Part shown: piece after piece, positions 55,016 to 64,000 of the stretch
Numbering within the stretch: position 1 is the first letter of the stretch
Layout of the letters: the number at the start of each line of letters is the position of its first letter
NCBI GenBank assembly: GCA_024643545.1
Contig: JAHEMR010000002.1
Coordinates: forward strand, 62,001-126,000
Direction of reading: 5' to 3'
Origin: Crocinitomicaceae bacterium
GTDB lineage: Bacteria; Bacteroidota; Bacteroidia; Flavobacteriales_D; Crocinitomicaceae
DNA: 64,000 nucleotides
The notes under the pieces: model-generated
Seen by the model: the letters and a program-made list of their open reading frames with translations, nothing else
Told to the model about the DNA's origin: nothing
Databases searched by the model: none
Made by a program: the position numbers and the translations under genes

Positions 55016-56329
55016 TTATTTCACTACTTGTCCATACAAATCATAATGATCTGCACTCGTAATTAAGATACGTTCAAAATCTCCTAATCGAACAAATGAC
55101 TCTGATTTTTTAATCAACACTTCATTATCAACTTCTGGCGAATCAAATTCAGTACGTCCAATAAAATAATCACCTTCTACTCTATCGAAAAGAACTTTAA
55201 ACTCCTTACCTACTTTTTGTTGATTCAGCTCATAACTGATTCCAGACTGTAATTCCATGATTTCATCCGCACGTTTTTTCTTCATTTTCGCGGTAACGTC
55301 ATCTGTGAATTGATAAGCATGCGTATTTTCTTCATGAGAATAGGTGAAAATTCCCAAGCGATCAAATCGACTCTTCTCAACGAATTCATACATTTCTTTG
55401 TATTCAGCAGCAGTTTCTCCAGGATAACCGGCAATCAAGGTCGTTCTTAAGGCAATACCTGGAACTTTTTGTCGAATGGTTTGAATCAACTCCTCTGTTT
55501 TTTCACGGGTAATTCCACGGCGCATTGCTTGTAATATTTTCGTCGATCCATGTTGCAATGGCATGTCCAAGTATTTACACACATTATCGCGTTCGTTCAT
55601 GACATCCAATACATCCATCGGGAAACCTGAAGGATAAGCGTAATGCAAACGAATCCATTCAATTCCTTCCACATCAGAAAGACGTTTGATTAAATCGGAC
55701 AGCGCGCGTTTCTTGTACAAGTCTAATCCGTAATACGTCAAATCTTGTGCAATGAGCATTAACTCTTTCACTCCTTTTGCAGCGAGTCCCTTTGCTTGGA
55801 GAACTAAATCCTCCATTGGCGTAGAAATGTGCGTCCCACGCATAATTGGAATCGCACAAAACGAACACGGTCGGTCACAACCTTCTGCAATTTTAAAGTA
55901 AGCGTAATGGTTTGGAGTTGTTAACAAACGCTCCCCGACTAATTCGTGTTTGTAATCTGCTTTCAATGTCTTGAGCAATCGCGGTAAATCTCTGGTTCCG
56001 AAATACGCATCCACTTCAGGAATTTCGCGTTCCAAATCGTCTTTGTAGCGTTCGGACAAACAACCGGTCACATACACTTTATCCACCAAACCTTCTGCCT
56101 TTGCCTCCGCGTAGCGAATAATCGTATCAATTGATTCTTGTTTGGCATTATCAATGAACCCACACGTATTGATGATCACGATTTCGGCATCATCTTCCAT
56201 TGATTCGTGTTCCACATCAAAATGATTGGCTTTTAATTGAGCCATCATCACCTCTGAATCGTATGTATTCTTTGAACAACCTAACGTCACGACGTTTACT
56301 TTGTTCTTTTTTAGTGTTTTTGTTTTCAT
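55016..56329 (-). CDS. rimO: Ribosomal protein S12 methylthiotransferase
   Basis: The 437-residue radical-SAM enzyme adds a methylthio group to an Asp of S12. The N-terminal cluster Cys residues are in TLGCSKN (Cys18), INTCGF and TGCLSE; the radical-SAM cluster is CDRPCSFC; a C-terminal TRAM domain follows. An ORF runs 23 codons further to 56398. I place the start at the ATG 56327-56329 because homologues begin there and a TAnnTTTG box lies in the extension. Confidence 0.95.
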   Translation of the reverse strand: MKTKTLKKNKVNVVTLGCSKNTYDSEVMMAQLKANHFDVEHESMEDDAEIVIINTCGFIDNAKQESIDTIIRYAEAKAEGLVDKVYVTGCLSERYKDDLEREIPEVDAYFGTRDLPRLLKTLKADYKHELVGERLLTTPNHYAYFKIAEGCDRPCSFCAIPIMRGTHISTPMEDLVLQAKGLAAKGVKELMLIAQDLTYYGLDLYKKRALSDLIKRLSDVEGIEWIRLHYAYPSGFPMDVLDVMNERDNVCKYLDMPLQHGSTKILQAMRRGITREKTEELIQTIRQKVPGIALRTTLIAGYPGETAAEYKEMYEFVEKSRFDRLGIFTYSHEENTHAYQFTDDVTAKMKKKRADEIMELQSGISYELNQQKVGKEFKVLFDRVEGDYFIGRTEFDSPEVDNEVLIKKSESFVRLGDFERILITSADHYDLYGQVVK

Positions 56330-56337
56330 TGCGTGCA

Positions 56338-56345
56338 CAAAAATA
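56338..56345 (-). promoter_or_regulatory. Probable -7 element of rimO
   Basis: On the minus strand this reads TATTTTTG, only 8 bases before the rimO ATG. This is the same spacing as before the BamA-like gene and would give an almost leaderless mRNA. Confidence 0.45.
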
Positions 56346-56367
56346 GGACACTTTAGCGAAATGGTAT

Positions 56368-56375
56368 TATTTTTG
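56368..56375 (+). promoter_or_regulatory. Probable -7 element of the lipoprotein-tlyA operon
   Basis: TATTTTTG ends 29 bases before the ATG at 56405 and lies 22 bases from the rimO -7 box on the other strand. Confidence 0.45.
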
Positions 56376-56404
56376 ACCCCTCGCAAACTAAAAAACACAC
56401 GAAT

Positions 56405-56854
56405 ATGCGTTATTTACTTCCATTACTTCTTTTTTTTAGTGCTTGTGGCACTATAAAAAAATCAAAAGTTGAAAATATGACAGAAATTCCTGCACCAAAA
56501 GCGTTCATTCGTCAAAATGAAACCATTGACATGGGAGGAGAATTATTCCAAGTACAATCTGCAAATATTATCGGGAATAGACTTCACGTCATCGTAAAAG
56601 CTCATCCAATGTTAGGAGTGGAAGATTTTGATTTAACGGGAAGTGCAAACATTTCGAAATCATTACCTCCAATCAGAGCGATTCGTTTGGACGTTAAAAA
56701 AATACCGTTAAAAAAGGGAGACAGTTCGGTTGCCTTATTGGAACAAACATTGGTGTTTGATATTTCAGATTTTGCCTACAAACAAGAAGCCGGATCAGAA
56801 ATTTACCTTCAGTTCGAAGGCGCGAAAGAACGCATTTTATATACCTATAAATAA
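56405..56854 (+). CDS. Hypothetical lipoprotein
   Basis: The 149-residue protein has a lipoprotein signal (Cys14 in FSAC). The mature part is a likely beta-sandwich (FQVQSANIIGNRLHVIVKAH). I recognise no family. It precedes tlyA by 2 bases. Confidence 0.62.
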   Translation: MRYLLPLLLFFSACGTIKKSKVENMTEIPAPKAFIRQNETIDMGGELFQVQSANIIGNRLHVIVKAHPMLGVEDFDLTGSANISKSLPPIRAIRLDVKKIPLKKGDSSVALLEQTLVFDISDFAYKQEAGSEIYLQFEGAKERILYTYK

Positions 56855-56856
56855 AC

Positions 56857-57591
56857 ATGGAAGAAGAACGTATTGACAAAATTATCATGGAGCGAAAGTT
56901 GGTTTCATCACGCGTGAGAGCGGAGGAACTCATTTCCAAATTTGGCGTTTTAGTCAATGGTAAACTCATTTCCAAGCCAGGAAAAAAAGTTCCTGTTGAT
57001 GCTGAAATTCAATTGATTTCTGAGGAAATTCCTTGGGTTTCTAAGGGAGCTTTAAAACTTGTAGCGGCATTAGATGAATGGAAATTCGATTGCAGTGAAA
57101 AAGTATTCATTGACCTTGGTGCTAGTACAGGTGGATTCACGGAAGTCCTTTTATCCAAAGGAGCAAAAAAAGTCTTCGGCGTTGATGTTGGATCGAAACA
57201 ATTACACGAGCGAATCAAAGCAGATGAACGCGTGGTAAACTTAGAGAAGACTCATGCTCGAGACTTAACGGAAAAACAAATCACAGAAGATGTGGATGGA
57301 TTGGTTGTTGATGTTTCTTTTATCAGTTTGGAAAAAGTCATTCCATTCGTGATTCGATTTTTGAAACCAAATGCAGATGTCGTATTGTTAATTAAACCTC
57401 AGTTTGAACTGGGAAGAGCTTTTTTATCTAAAGGAGGAATTGTAAAAGACGTTCGTCAATATCCAATCCTGCTTGAAAATATCAAAGAAATGTGCAGTAG
57501 AAATCAATTAGAATGGAAAGCGTACATCGACTCTCCGATTCTGGGTGGCGATGGAAATAAAGAATTTTTAGGATATTTTAAACGAAAATAA
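56857..57591 (+). CDS. tlyA: TlyA family rRNA 2'-O-methyltransferase
   Basis: The 244-residue enzyme has an N-terminal S4 RNA-binding domain (DKIIMERKLVSSRVRAEELI) and an FtsJ-like methyltransferase domain with SAM motif DLGASTGGFTEVLL. TlyA enzymes methylate 16S and 23S rRNA cytidines; hemolysin activity is an older name. Catalytic KDKE residues fit the pattern but were not mapped. It sits between two small hypothetical genes on the same strand. Confidence 0.9.
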   Translation: MEEERIDKIIMERKLVSSRVRAEELISKFGVLVNGKLISKPGKKVPVDAEIQLISEEIPWVSKGALKLVAALDEWKFDCSEKVFIDLGASTGGFTEVLLSKGAKKVFGVDVGSKQLHERIKADERVVNLEKTHARDLTEKQITEDVDGLVVDVSFISLEKVIPFVIRFLKPNADVVLLIKPQFELGRAFLSKGGIVKDVRQYPILLENIKEMCSRNQLEWKAYIDSPILGGDGNKEFLGYFKRK

Positions 57592-57607
57592 TTTTCTTTG
57601 CAGAACT

Positions 57608-57973
57608 ATGACAATCGACGAATTATACAAAGCGTTTAACGACATTGAATTTCAAGCAACGCGTATTTTAAAATCCAAAGGTTTTGATCGAGATCACCTT
57701 AGTCGTTTTAATCAGCGAACTGAGGAAATACGCCATCAACTTGTAAGTATGCGTTTACAAGGCGCCATTCACGACACAATGAATGATTTACAGCCAATTG
57801 ACGAAGAATATTTACCGAAGTTATCCTTTGGACGTAAAGTTTGGAACATTCTACTTTTCGGGCAGCATAAAAAGCGCTATCAAGCGAAAGGACAATTGCG
57901 ATACTTCATGGAAGAAGTAGCAAAGAGAAAACAATTGTTTTCCTATGCAAAAGGTGAATTAAACGTAGATTGA
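57608..57973 (+). CDS. Small hypothetical cytosolic protein
   Basis: The 121-residue protein is helical and basic with no signal peptide (DELYKAFNDIEFQATRIL). I recognise no family. It follows tlyA by 16 bases and is convergent with the GH65 gene. Confidence 0.6.
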   Translation: MTIDELYKAFNDIEFQATRILKSKGFDRDHLSRFNQRTEEIRHQLVSMRLQGAIHDTMNDLQPIDEEYLPKLSFGRKVWNILLFGQHKKRYQAKGQLRYFMEEVAKRKQLFSYAKGELNVD

Positions 57974-58009
57974 TCTCCACCTTTCAACTCACCCTTACGT
58001 ATTGTTTAG

Positions 58010-60289
58010 TTATCTCTTGGATACTATTTCTTCTCCTGGACCGATTTGAACGGATTCGTTCATGACAGTACAGGTAATTGAACTTCCACCAATATTTTTC
58101 ACACGCACATTGGATTTATCGATCGAAACTTCTAGTGGAATGGTTTGGTACAAAATTCTAAATGTATAAGATTGCCATGCTGCTGGAATGGTTGGATTTA
58201 TTTCCAATCCTGATTCATGCACACGCACTCCTGCCATTCCCTCTACTACAGACATCCATGTACCGGCCATGCTTGTAATGTGAAGTCCTTCATCTGCTTC
58301 GTGATTGTAATCATCTAAATCCAAACGAGAAGTGCGCAAATACAACTCATACGCTTTATCAAGATTTCCGATTTTTGCTGCTAAAATCACATGGACACAA
58401 GGCGACAAAGATGATTCATGCACCGTTTTTGGTTCATAAAAATCAAAATTAGCGCGAATCGTTTCCAAGTCAAATTGATCCTCAAACAAATACAATCCTT
58501 GAAGGACATCCGCTTGTTTGATGAAAATGGAACGTAAAATTCGATCCCAAGACCAATGTTGGTTAATTGGACGTTCATTTAACGGTAAATCACCGGTGGA
58601 CAATTGTTCTTTATCCATAAATCCATCCTGCTGAAGGAAAATATTTGTTCCTTCTAGGACTGGAAAAAATACATTCTCTACAATATGACGCATCGCTTTG
58701 ATTTCCTTTTCGGACATCAATTTGTTGTTTGACCCGCCTATTTCTTCATTGATTTTCAAACAATAATCGATACACCAACGTGCGATGTAATTCGTATACC
58801 AGTTATTGTTTACGTTGTTTTCATATTCGTTTGGTCCGGTTACACCAAGCATGACATACGCTTGTTTGCTTTCTGACCAGTTGAAACGTTGTGACCAAAA
58901 ACGCGCGATACCGAGTAAAACAGGGAATCCATATTGTTTGAGGTAATCCCTATCACCGGTATGACGTACGTAATTATAAATCCCAAAAGCAATCGCTCCG
59001 TTGCGGTGGATTTCCTCAAATGTAATTTCCCATTCGTTGTGACATTCTTCACCATTCATGGTCACCATTGGGTAAAGTGCTGCTCCGTCTTTAAAGCCTA
59101 GTTTCTCAGCATTTTCTATCGCTTTATTTAAATGGTTGTAGCGATAAACTAGTAATTGACGCGCAATTTTTGGGTCTGCTGTTTTCAAATAAAAAGGAAG
59201 GCAATATGCTTCGGTATCCCAATAGGTTGCACCACCATATTTCTCTCCGGTGAATCCTTTTGGTCCGATGTTTAATTTAGCATTTTTTCCCGTGTAAGTT
59301 TGATACAAATGGAAAATATTGAAACGAATTCCTTGTTGGGCCGCGGTATCACCTTTGATAACGATGTCTGCATTTTCCCAAATTTTCAACCAAGCTTGTT
59401 CGTGGTCCTGACGCAATTTGTCAAATCCACCGGTGTAAGCATCACGTACTCTTGAGATTGCTTTCGCAGCTAACTCAAAATCAGAGTGATTCATGGTGGA
59501 CGTTATTGCCACGTATTTTTTCAAGGTATATGGAATTCCCTTTTCTAAGTAATGTTCAAAGTTATTCTCTACATAGAAGTCACGCTCTGCCACATTCGGA
59601 TGAATGGTCAATAATTCAGCCTCTTTCCAAAATGAAAAACGCATGGCTGTAGCCACGGAGAAATTTGTTTTTTTCGTTCGACCACAAATGATTCCTTTTT
59701 GCGCATCTACTTTGCGGCTATCCTCAACCCAGAAAAATTCATCGTAATTGGCATCGTGGTTACTTACTTTCCCGTCCAAATAAGGAGTGAATTTCACATT
59801 CCCACTAAAATTCAAGGGAGTAACGGTGTAAGAAATCGCAGCAATTTCTTCCTTGGCCATAGAACAAAAACGAACCGACTGAACCTCTAGTTCTTTGCCA
59901 TTCGACAATTTAACTTTGAAATGTCTGGACAAAATCCCGTGTTGCATGTCCAACTCTCTGTGAAAAGATTTTACTTCACAGGTATTTAAATCCAAGGGGA
60001 TTCCATCCACTTCAATGTTAATCCCAATCCAATTGCACGAATTCAATACTTTGGCAAAATATTCTGGATACCCATTTTTCCACCAACCTACGCGTGTTTT
60101 ATCTGGATAATAAACTCCTCCAACATAGCTTCCTTGTAGGGAGTCACCCGTATATTGTTCTTCAAAGTTAGCACGTTGTCCAAAGGAACCGTTTCCAATA
60201 CTGAAGATACTTTCCGCTTGTTTTTGTTTGCTGGAATCAAACTTATTTTCAATTATTTTCCAAGCATCTATTTCAAACAAATTACGCAT
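58010..60289 (-). CDS. GH65 family phosphorylase (probable maltose phosphorylase)
   Basis: The 759-residue cytosolic protein matches GH65 glycoside phosphorylases: an N-terminal beta-sandwich (GNGSFGQRANFEE), an (alpha/alpha)6 barrel with the catalytic Glu in VTGPNEYENNV, and HESSLSPCVH. It would split maltose (or another disaccharide, such as trehalose or kojibiose) with phosphate to glucose and beta-glucose 1-phosphate. The gene overlaps pgmB by 8 bases; the pair is the classic disaccharide-phosphorolysis unit. Confidence 0.9.
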   Translation of the reverse strand: MRNLFEIDAWKIIENKFDSSKQKQAESIFSIGNGSFGQRANFEEQYTGDSLQGSYVGGVYYPDKTRVGWWKNGYPEYFAKVLNSCNWIGINIEVDGIPLDLNTCEVKSFHRELDMQHGILSRHFKVKLSNGKELEVQSVRFCSMAKEEIAAISYTVTPLNFSGNVKFTPYLDGKVSNHDANYDEFFWVEDSRKVDAQKGIICGRTKKTNFSVATAMRFSFWKEAELLTIHPNVAERDFYVENNFEHYLEKGIPYTLKKYVAITSTMNHSDFELAAKAISRVRDAYTGGFDKLRQDHEQAWLKIWENADIVIKGDTAAQQGIRFNIFHLYQTYTGKNAKLNIGPKGFTGEKYGGATYWDTEAYCLPFYLKTADPKIARQLLVYRYNHLNKAIENAEKLGFKDGAALYPMVTMNGEECHNEWEITFEEIHRNGAIAFGIYNYVRHTGDRDYLKQYGFPVLLGIARFWSQRFNWSESKQAYVMLGVTGPNEYENNVNNNWYTNYIARWCIDYCLKINEEIGGSNNKLMSEKEIKAMRHIVENVFFPVLEGTNIFLQQDGFMDKEQLSTGDLPLNERPINQHWSWDRILRSIFIKQADVLQGLYLFEDQFDLETIRANFDFYEPKTVHESSLSPCVHVILAAKIGNLDKAYELYLRTSRLDLDDYNHEADEGLHITSMAGTWMSVVEGMAGVRVHESGLEINPTIPAAWQSYTFRILYQTIPLEVSIDKSNVRVKNIGGSSITCTVMNESVQIGPGEEIVSKR

Positions 60290-60920
60290 ACGCTTCTAAA
60301 CTAAATTCTGTTAAATCATTAAAATATGTGTCCGCCATTTCGGCGATATTTGGATTTCCAACCGCTATTGCGATGAATCCACCAGCTTTAGCCGCAGTTA
60401 TTCCACTTGCCGCATCTTCAAAAACAATGCATTCGGATGGAGAAAGCCCAAGCGATTTTGCACCATTCAAAAACACTTCTGGATGTGGTTTCGGATGTTC
60501 TACCCCATTTCCATCAATAACAACATCAAACAGATGATCAATCTTTATCAACTTCAAAATGAAGTTTGCATTTTTACTGGATGAACCGATTCCTAATTTA
60601 ATGCCTTTGGATTTTGCTTCATGTAACAAATCCAAAACTCCTGGAAGAAGGTCTGATTGATTCAATTCTTGAATGGAATCAACATAAAAATCATTTTTAC
60701 TTTTTAGCAACGCTTCGAATGCCTCGTTTGAAATCGTTTTTGATCCAAGTTCCAAAATTTTCTTCAAGGAATCTGCACGACTCACACCTTTCAGTAGTTC
60801 GTTGTGTTCTTCTTCAAATTCAATTCCCAAGGAATTTGCTGTTCGTTGCCAAGCGATAAAATGGTTGTGTTCGGTTGTCACAATGACACCATCAAGATCA
60901 AAAATGAGTGCTTTTACCAT
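60282..60920 (-). CDS. pgmB: Beta-phosphoglucomutase
   Basis: The 212-residue HAD-family enzyme has nucleophile Asp8 and Asp10 (FDLDGV) and the GIGSSSKN and FEDAASGI motifs. It turns beta-glucose 1-phosphate into glucose 6-phosphate. It sits between the GH65 and MFS genes with tiny spacing, as expected for the alpha-glucan module. Confidence 0.95.
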   Translation of the reverse strand: MVKALIFDLDGVIVTTEHNHFIAWQRTANSLGIEFEEEHNELLKGVSRADSLKKILELGSKTISNEAFEALLKSKNDFYVDSIQELNQSDLLPGVLDLLHEAKSKGIKLGIGSSSKNANFILKLIKIDHLFDVVIDGNGVEHPKPHPEVFLNGAKSLGLSPSECIVFEDAASGITAAKAGGFIAIAVGNPNIAEMADTYFNDLTEFSLEAYA

Positions 60921-60924
60921 TACT

Positions 60925-62235
60925 TTACTTTTCCTCTTTAATTCTCAATGTTAAAATTCCAGCAAGAATTAATAAACAACCACCGATTGTTACCGCTGCA
61001 ATTCTTGATCCATCTAGGACATTTTCCATTACCTTACCAAAAAATAATGAAGCAATAATTTCGGGTAAAACAATAAAGAAATTAAAGATCCCCATGTAAA
61101 TACCAATTTTATTTTCTGGCAGACAATCGGCAAGTAAAGCGTAAGGCATAGATAAAATACTGCACCATGCAATACCAACAAGTCCCATAACAAAGAACAA
61201 TCCGAGACTTGAATCGGAACCATGAATTAGGTTTATCGAAATCAAACCTAGTCCACCAATCATTAAGCAGATAAAATGCGTCCATTTTTTACCAAATTTA
61301 CTCGCTAAAAAAGGCAGTGCTAACGCGAATAAAAAGGTGACAATGTTTTCAAATGAATAGGTTAATCCTGCGAAATTTTGTCCATCTGAATATGCCTTTG
61401 ACCCTGCTTCACCCCCGAAAATATCATTCGCAACCGTTGGCGTATAATAAAACCACATGAGGAATAGACCCGGCCAGGTAACGAATTGAACCAATGCTAA
61501 TTGTTTCATGCGTTTTGGCATATTGGTAATAGCCGAAATAATCTCATTTACTCCAGTAAGTAATCCTTTCTTTTCTGCTTTTTTCGCTGCTAATTCCTCT
61601 TCGGACGGTGGGTATTCTTTTGTCGTAAAGACGGTGTACAGTACGGCTCCAAGAAAGGCAATTCCACCAAGGTAGAACGACCACTTTACATTGTCGGCAA
61701 CTTGTCCATGAGCTGCTGTTGAGTTTACGTTGAACCAATGTGTGAAAATCCATGGCAAAGCACTTGCAATTGTTGCGCCTACTCCAATGAAAAAACTTTG
61801 CATCGAGAATCCAACTGTTCGTTGATTTTCCGGAAGTTTATCGGCAACAAACGCACGAAAAGGCTCCATGCTGATGTTAATCGAAGAATCCAACACCCAG
61901 AGTAATCCAGCCGCCATCCACAAAGCCGAAGCATTTGGCATGATGAATAAACATAACGAACTCAGAATGGCGCCGATTAAGAAAAATGGACGTCGTCTTC
62001 CGAGAATGGGATGCCATGTTCGATCACTCAAATAACCAATGATGGGTTGGACAAGAAGTCCTGTTAATGGCGCTGCGAGCCATAACGCTGGAATGTCCTC
62101 CGGTTTTGCCCCTAAATTCTCATAGATGGAACTCATATTGGCCATTTGGAGTCCCCAACCGAATTGGATACCCATAAATCCGAAACTCATGTTCCAAATT
62201 TGCCAAAAAGATAAGTTTGGTTTCGTACTAGTCAT
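60925..62235 (-). CDS. MFS sugar transporter (SLC45/maltose permease type)
   Basis: The 436-residue inner-membrane protein has 12 helices and the SLC45-like segments FGWGLQMANMSS and GYLSDRTWHPILGRRRPFF. It probably imports maltose or another alpha-glucoside by proton symport. It is cotranscribed between the GH13 and pgmB genes. Confidence 0.9.
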   Translation of the reverse strand: MTSTKPNLSFWQIWNMSFGFMGIQFGWGLQMANMSSIYENLGAKPEDIPALWLAAPLTGLLVQPIIGYLSDRTWHPILGRRRPFFLIGAILSSLCLFIMPNASALWMAAGLLWVLDSSINISMEPFRAFVADKLPENQRTVGFSMQSFFIGVGATIASALPWIFTHWFNVNSTAAHGQVADNVKWSFYLGGIAFLGAVLYTVFTTKEYPPSEEELAAKKAEKKGLLTGVNEIISAITNMPKRMKQLALVQFVTWPGLFLMWFYYTPTVANDIFGGEAGSKAYSDGQNFAGLTYSFENIVTFLFALALPFLASKFGKKWTHFICLMIGGLGLISINLIHGSDSSLGLFFVMGLVGIAWCSILSMPYALLADCLPENKIGIYMGIFNFFIVLPEIIASLFFGKVMENVLDGSRIAAVTIGGCLLILAGILTLRIKEEK

Positions 62236-62258
62236 GGTTTAGCTTTTTAGTACAATTC

Positions 62259-63581
62259 TTACTTGTAAAAGACTTGGTACCCCCAAGGCGCCAAAGAAAT
62301 TTTAGTTGTTTCTCCGAATGACTTTTTCTTCCCTGAAAACAACTCCGTAAAATCTCCAGTCATTGCGGAAGAATTAAATGAAACATCTGCTTTTTTATTT
62401 GAAAGATTCAGTACGGTGATTACTTGGTGATTATCATACTGACGAATGTACACCAGGTGTTCTTTCTGATTTTGTGTAGCAATAAATTCTGCTTGATTAC
62501 TCCCATCTTTCACCCATAACGCTGGATTCGTTTGATGTAAGTGCAACAACTTCGTGTAAAAAGGAACCAAATCCATTTTCTTCCATTGGATACTGTCTTT
62601 ATCAAAAAACTTCAATCGGCGATCCAAGGATGTTTCTTGTCCATTATATACCAAAGGCATTCCTTCGATGGTTGAAGCGAGTACCGCTAAAGCGAAACGT
62701 GCATCCCCCATTCGTTCCATTTCCGTCCCATTCCAAGAATTTTCATCGTGATTTGAAGTGAAATTCATTCGAAATGCATTCCCAGGATATTTGTTCATTT
62801 TAACATATTCAACGATCGCTGTTGCATCTTTTTTACCTTGTGCAATATCGTTCATAATGTGGTGAAAATTCCAACCGTAGGTCATTTCGAAGGCGTCATG
62901 TAAAGGAATTTCCTCTGCTTCAGCCAACATGAAAATCGGTTTTACTGCTTGTAATTCTGTTCGTGCTTCCACCCAAAAATCTAAGGGAACCCAACCAGCA
63001 ACATCACAACGGAACCCATCAATATCAGCTTCTGTCAACCAATATTTCATGGAATTAATCATTTCCATTCGCATCACCGGACTTTCGTAATTTAAATCCG
63101 CAACATCCCACCAATCCGTACCAATTGTCGGTTGAACATTTCCAACAGAGTCTAATGTGTACCAATCTAAATGACCTTCTTCTATCCATTTGTTGTCAGG
63201 GGAAGAGTGATTTGCTACCCAATCAATAATGACACGCATGTTTAATTTATGTGCTTCTTTCACCAATGCCCTGAAGTCATCCATATTTCCGAACTCCTCA
63301 TTTACTTTTTGGTAATCTTTTACTGCGTAGTAACTTCCAAGGGTACCTTTTCTGTTTTTGATTCCAATTGGATGTATCGGCATTAGCCAGATGATATCCA
63401 CGCCCATTGCTTTTAAGCGAGGAAGTTGTTTCGTCACTGCGGAAAAAGTCCCTTCTTTTGAGAACTGACGCACATTGATTTCGTAAATTGTTGCATTGTA
63501 AGCCCATTCAGGGGTGTTTTTTTGAGCAATCGTAGAAAAGCTCAAAAAAGCGATAGCTGTGAAAAGTATTGATTTTAACAT
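62259..63581 (-). CDS. Secreted alpha-amylase family enzyme (GH13)
   Basis: The 440-residue protein has a signal peptide (cleavage near TIAQ) and the four GH13 regions: DWVANHSS, GFRCDVAGW (nucleophile Asp), AEAEE (acid/base Glu) and TSNHDENSW. The family hydrolyses alpha-glucans; length and lack of extra domains suggest a periplasmic or surface amylase. It overlaps the kinase gene by 7 bases and is followed by the MFS gene. Confidence 0.92.
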   Translation of the reverse strand: MLKSILFTAIAFLSFSTIAQKNTPEWAYNATIYEINVRQFSKEGTFSAVTKQLPRLKAMGVDIIWLMPIHPIGIKNRKGTLGSYYAVKDYQKVNEEFGNMDDFRALVKEAHKLNMRVIIDWVANHSSPDNKWIEEGHLDWYTLDSVGNVQPTIGTDWWDVADLNYESPVMRMEMINSMKYWLTEADIDGFRCDVAGWVPLDFWVEARTELQAVKPIFMLAEAEEIPLHDAFEMTYGWNFHHIMNDIAQGKKDATAIVEYVKMNKYPGNAFRMNFTSNHDENSWNGTEMERMGDARFALAVLASTIEGMPLVYNGQETSLDRRLKFFDKDSIQWKKMDLVPFYTKLLHLHQTNPALWVKDGSNQAEFIATQNQKEHLVYIRQYDNHQVITVLNLSNKKADVSFNSSAMTGDFTELFSGKKKSFGETTKISLAPWGYQVFYK

Positions 63582-64000
63582 GATTTTACCGTTTGTTTGT
63601 TTAAAATATAGTTTAGGTGATAATTTACGAGTCCGATCACAGGTTTCTGAATAATGGACGTAACCGTCACTCCTAATTCACCAGCTGCTTTATTTAATTC
63701 GGTTTCAAATATTTTAGATAATGACCCAACGAAATGGACTTCCGTATTTTGAAAATTATCATAGCAACACACGTGCACTTCCATGAATTTCTTGAATCCT
63801 GCATAAACCATTTCACTAAAGAAAGGCTCATCTTTATGTTTCGCAATGAACGGCATAAACGAAGCAATGTATACATTCGCATTCGGCTCACGGTAAACAT
63901 GATTGACTATTTTATCCTTGTCTAATTTGTACGTTTCGATGAAATCGGCTTCAACATGAGCAGGTAGTTTGTGGTATAAGAAATTACTCAACAATTGCTT
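63575..64000 (-). CDS. C-terminal part of a BadF/BcrA-type ATPase (N-acetylglucosamine/glucose kinase-like)
   Basis: The reading frame is open to the right edge, so the N-terminus is missing. The visible 141 residues look like the end of an N-acetylglucosamine-kinase-like protein of the BadF/BcrA family (FVGSLSKIFETEL near the ATP-binding end, then QKPVIGLVNYHL). In this module it could phosphorylate the glucose freed by the GH65 enzyme. The family call rests on the C-terminal pattern only. Confidence 0.65.
   Translation of the reverse strand, partial: KQLLSNFLYHKLPAHVEADFIETYKLDKDKIVNHVYREPNANVYIASFMPFIAKHKDEPFFSEMVYAGFKKFMEVHVCCYDNFQNTEVHFVGSLSKIFETELNKAAGELGVTVTSIIQKPVIGLVNYHLNYILNKQTVKSC

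Noticed and set aside
55016-56398. Longer rimO reading frame starting at 56398
   Set aside because: The added 23 residues do not fit the family and overlie a promoter-like box; the ATG at 56327-56329 fits homologues.

Overview
The window looks like ordinary chromosome from a Bacteroidota bacterium of the Flavobacteriales type. Evidence for this: the DNA is AT-rich; gldB, gldC and nadE lie together around two divergent promoters; one secreted protein ends in a type IX secretion (T9SS) sorting domain; several promoters carry the Bacteroidota -7 element TAnnTTTG; there are many short lipoproteins; and ribosome binding sites are not obvious. A Crocinitomicaceae-like (Fluviicola-like) lineage is my guess only. 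I saw no tRNA, rRNA, CRISPR array, insertion sequence or prophage, and no gene-free stretch longer than about 210 bases.

Layout. 1-781: 5' part of a subtilisin-like peptidase. 943-1893: trxB, ending in a two-way terminator shared with a GNAT gene and an S9 peptidase gene on the other strand. 4814-6213: FkbM methyltransferase and a lipoprotein. 6210-17485: about 11 kb of closely packed minus-strand genes (BamA/TamA-like outer-membrane protein, amidohydrolase, second subtilase, NTF2-like protein, prmC, ligA, small conserved protein, dapA, VanX-like dipeptidase). 17484-25322: plus-strand TrmH-type RNA methyltransferase, SF2 helicase, GWxTD protein, family 2 glycosyltransferase and GH92 mannosidase. 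25319-31559: FemAB/GNAT-like protein, small Spy-like protein, CotH-domain T9SS cargo, NagZ-like lipoprotein, and the rimM-rpsP pair, in which S16 has a long repetitive acidic tail. 31661-34877: sugar-phosphate transferase, lipoprotein, Gfo/Idh/MocA oxidoreductase. 34951-38121: thrS-infC-rpmI-rplT translation operon.

38181-46109: a LexA/CI-like S24 regulator, an orphan TonB-like protein, a WG-repeat protein, nadE and an outer-membrane barrel protein on the minus strand, then gldB-gldC, a DUF2797-like protein and a GtrA-like protein on the plus strand. 46115-51366: surface-polysaccharide genes (AsnB-type amidotransferase, methyltransferase, flippase, family 4 glycosyltransferase). 51382-57973: cysteine desulfurase, methyltransferase plus VanW, small hypotheticals, rimO, tlyA. 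58010-64000: an alpha-glucan module in which a secreted GH13 enzyme, an SLC45-type MFS permease, beta-phosphoglucomutase and a GH65 phosphorylase follow the end of a BadF-type sugar kinase.

No clear new defence or mobile system was found. The best leads are the S24 regulator with LexA-like cleavage geometry, promoter elements lying 8 bases from the start codon in two operons, the repeat-built acidic tail of S16, the orphan TonB/WG pair, and the unassigned C-terminal part of the SF2 helicase.
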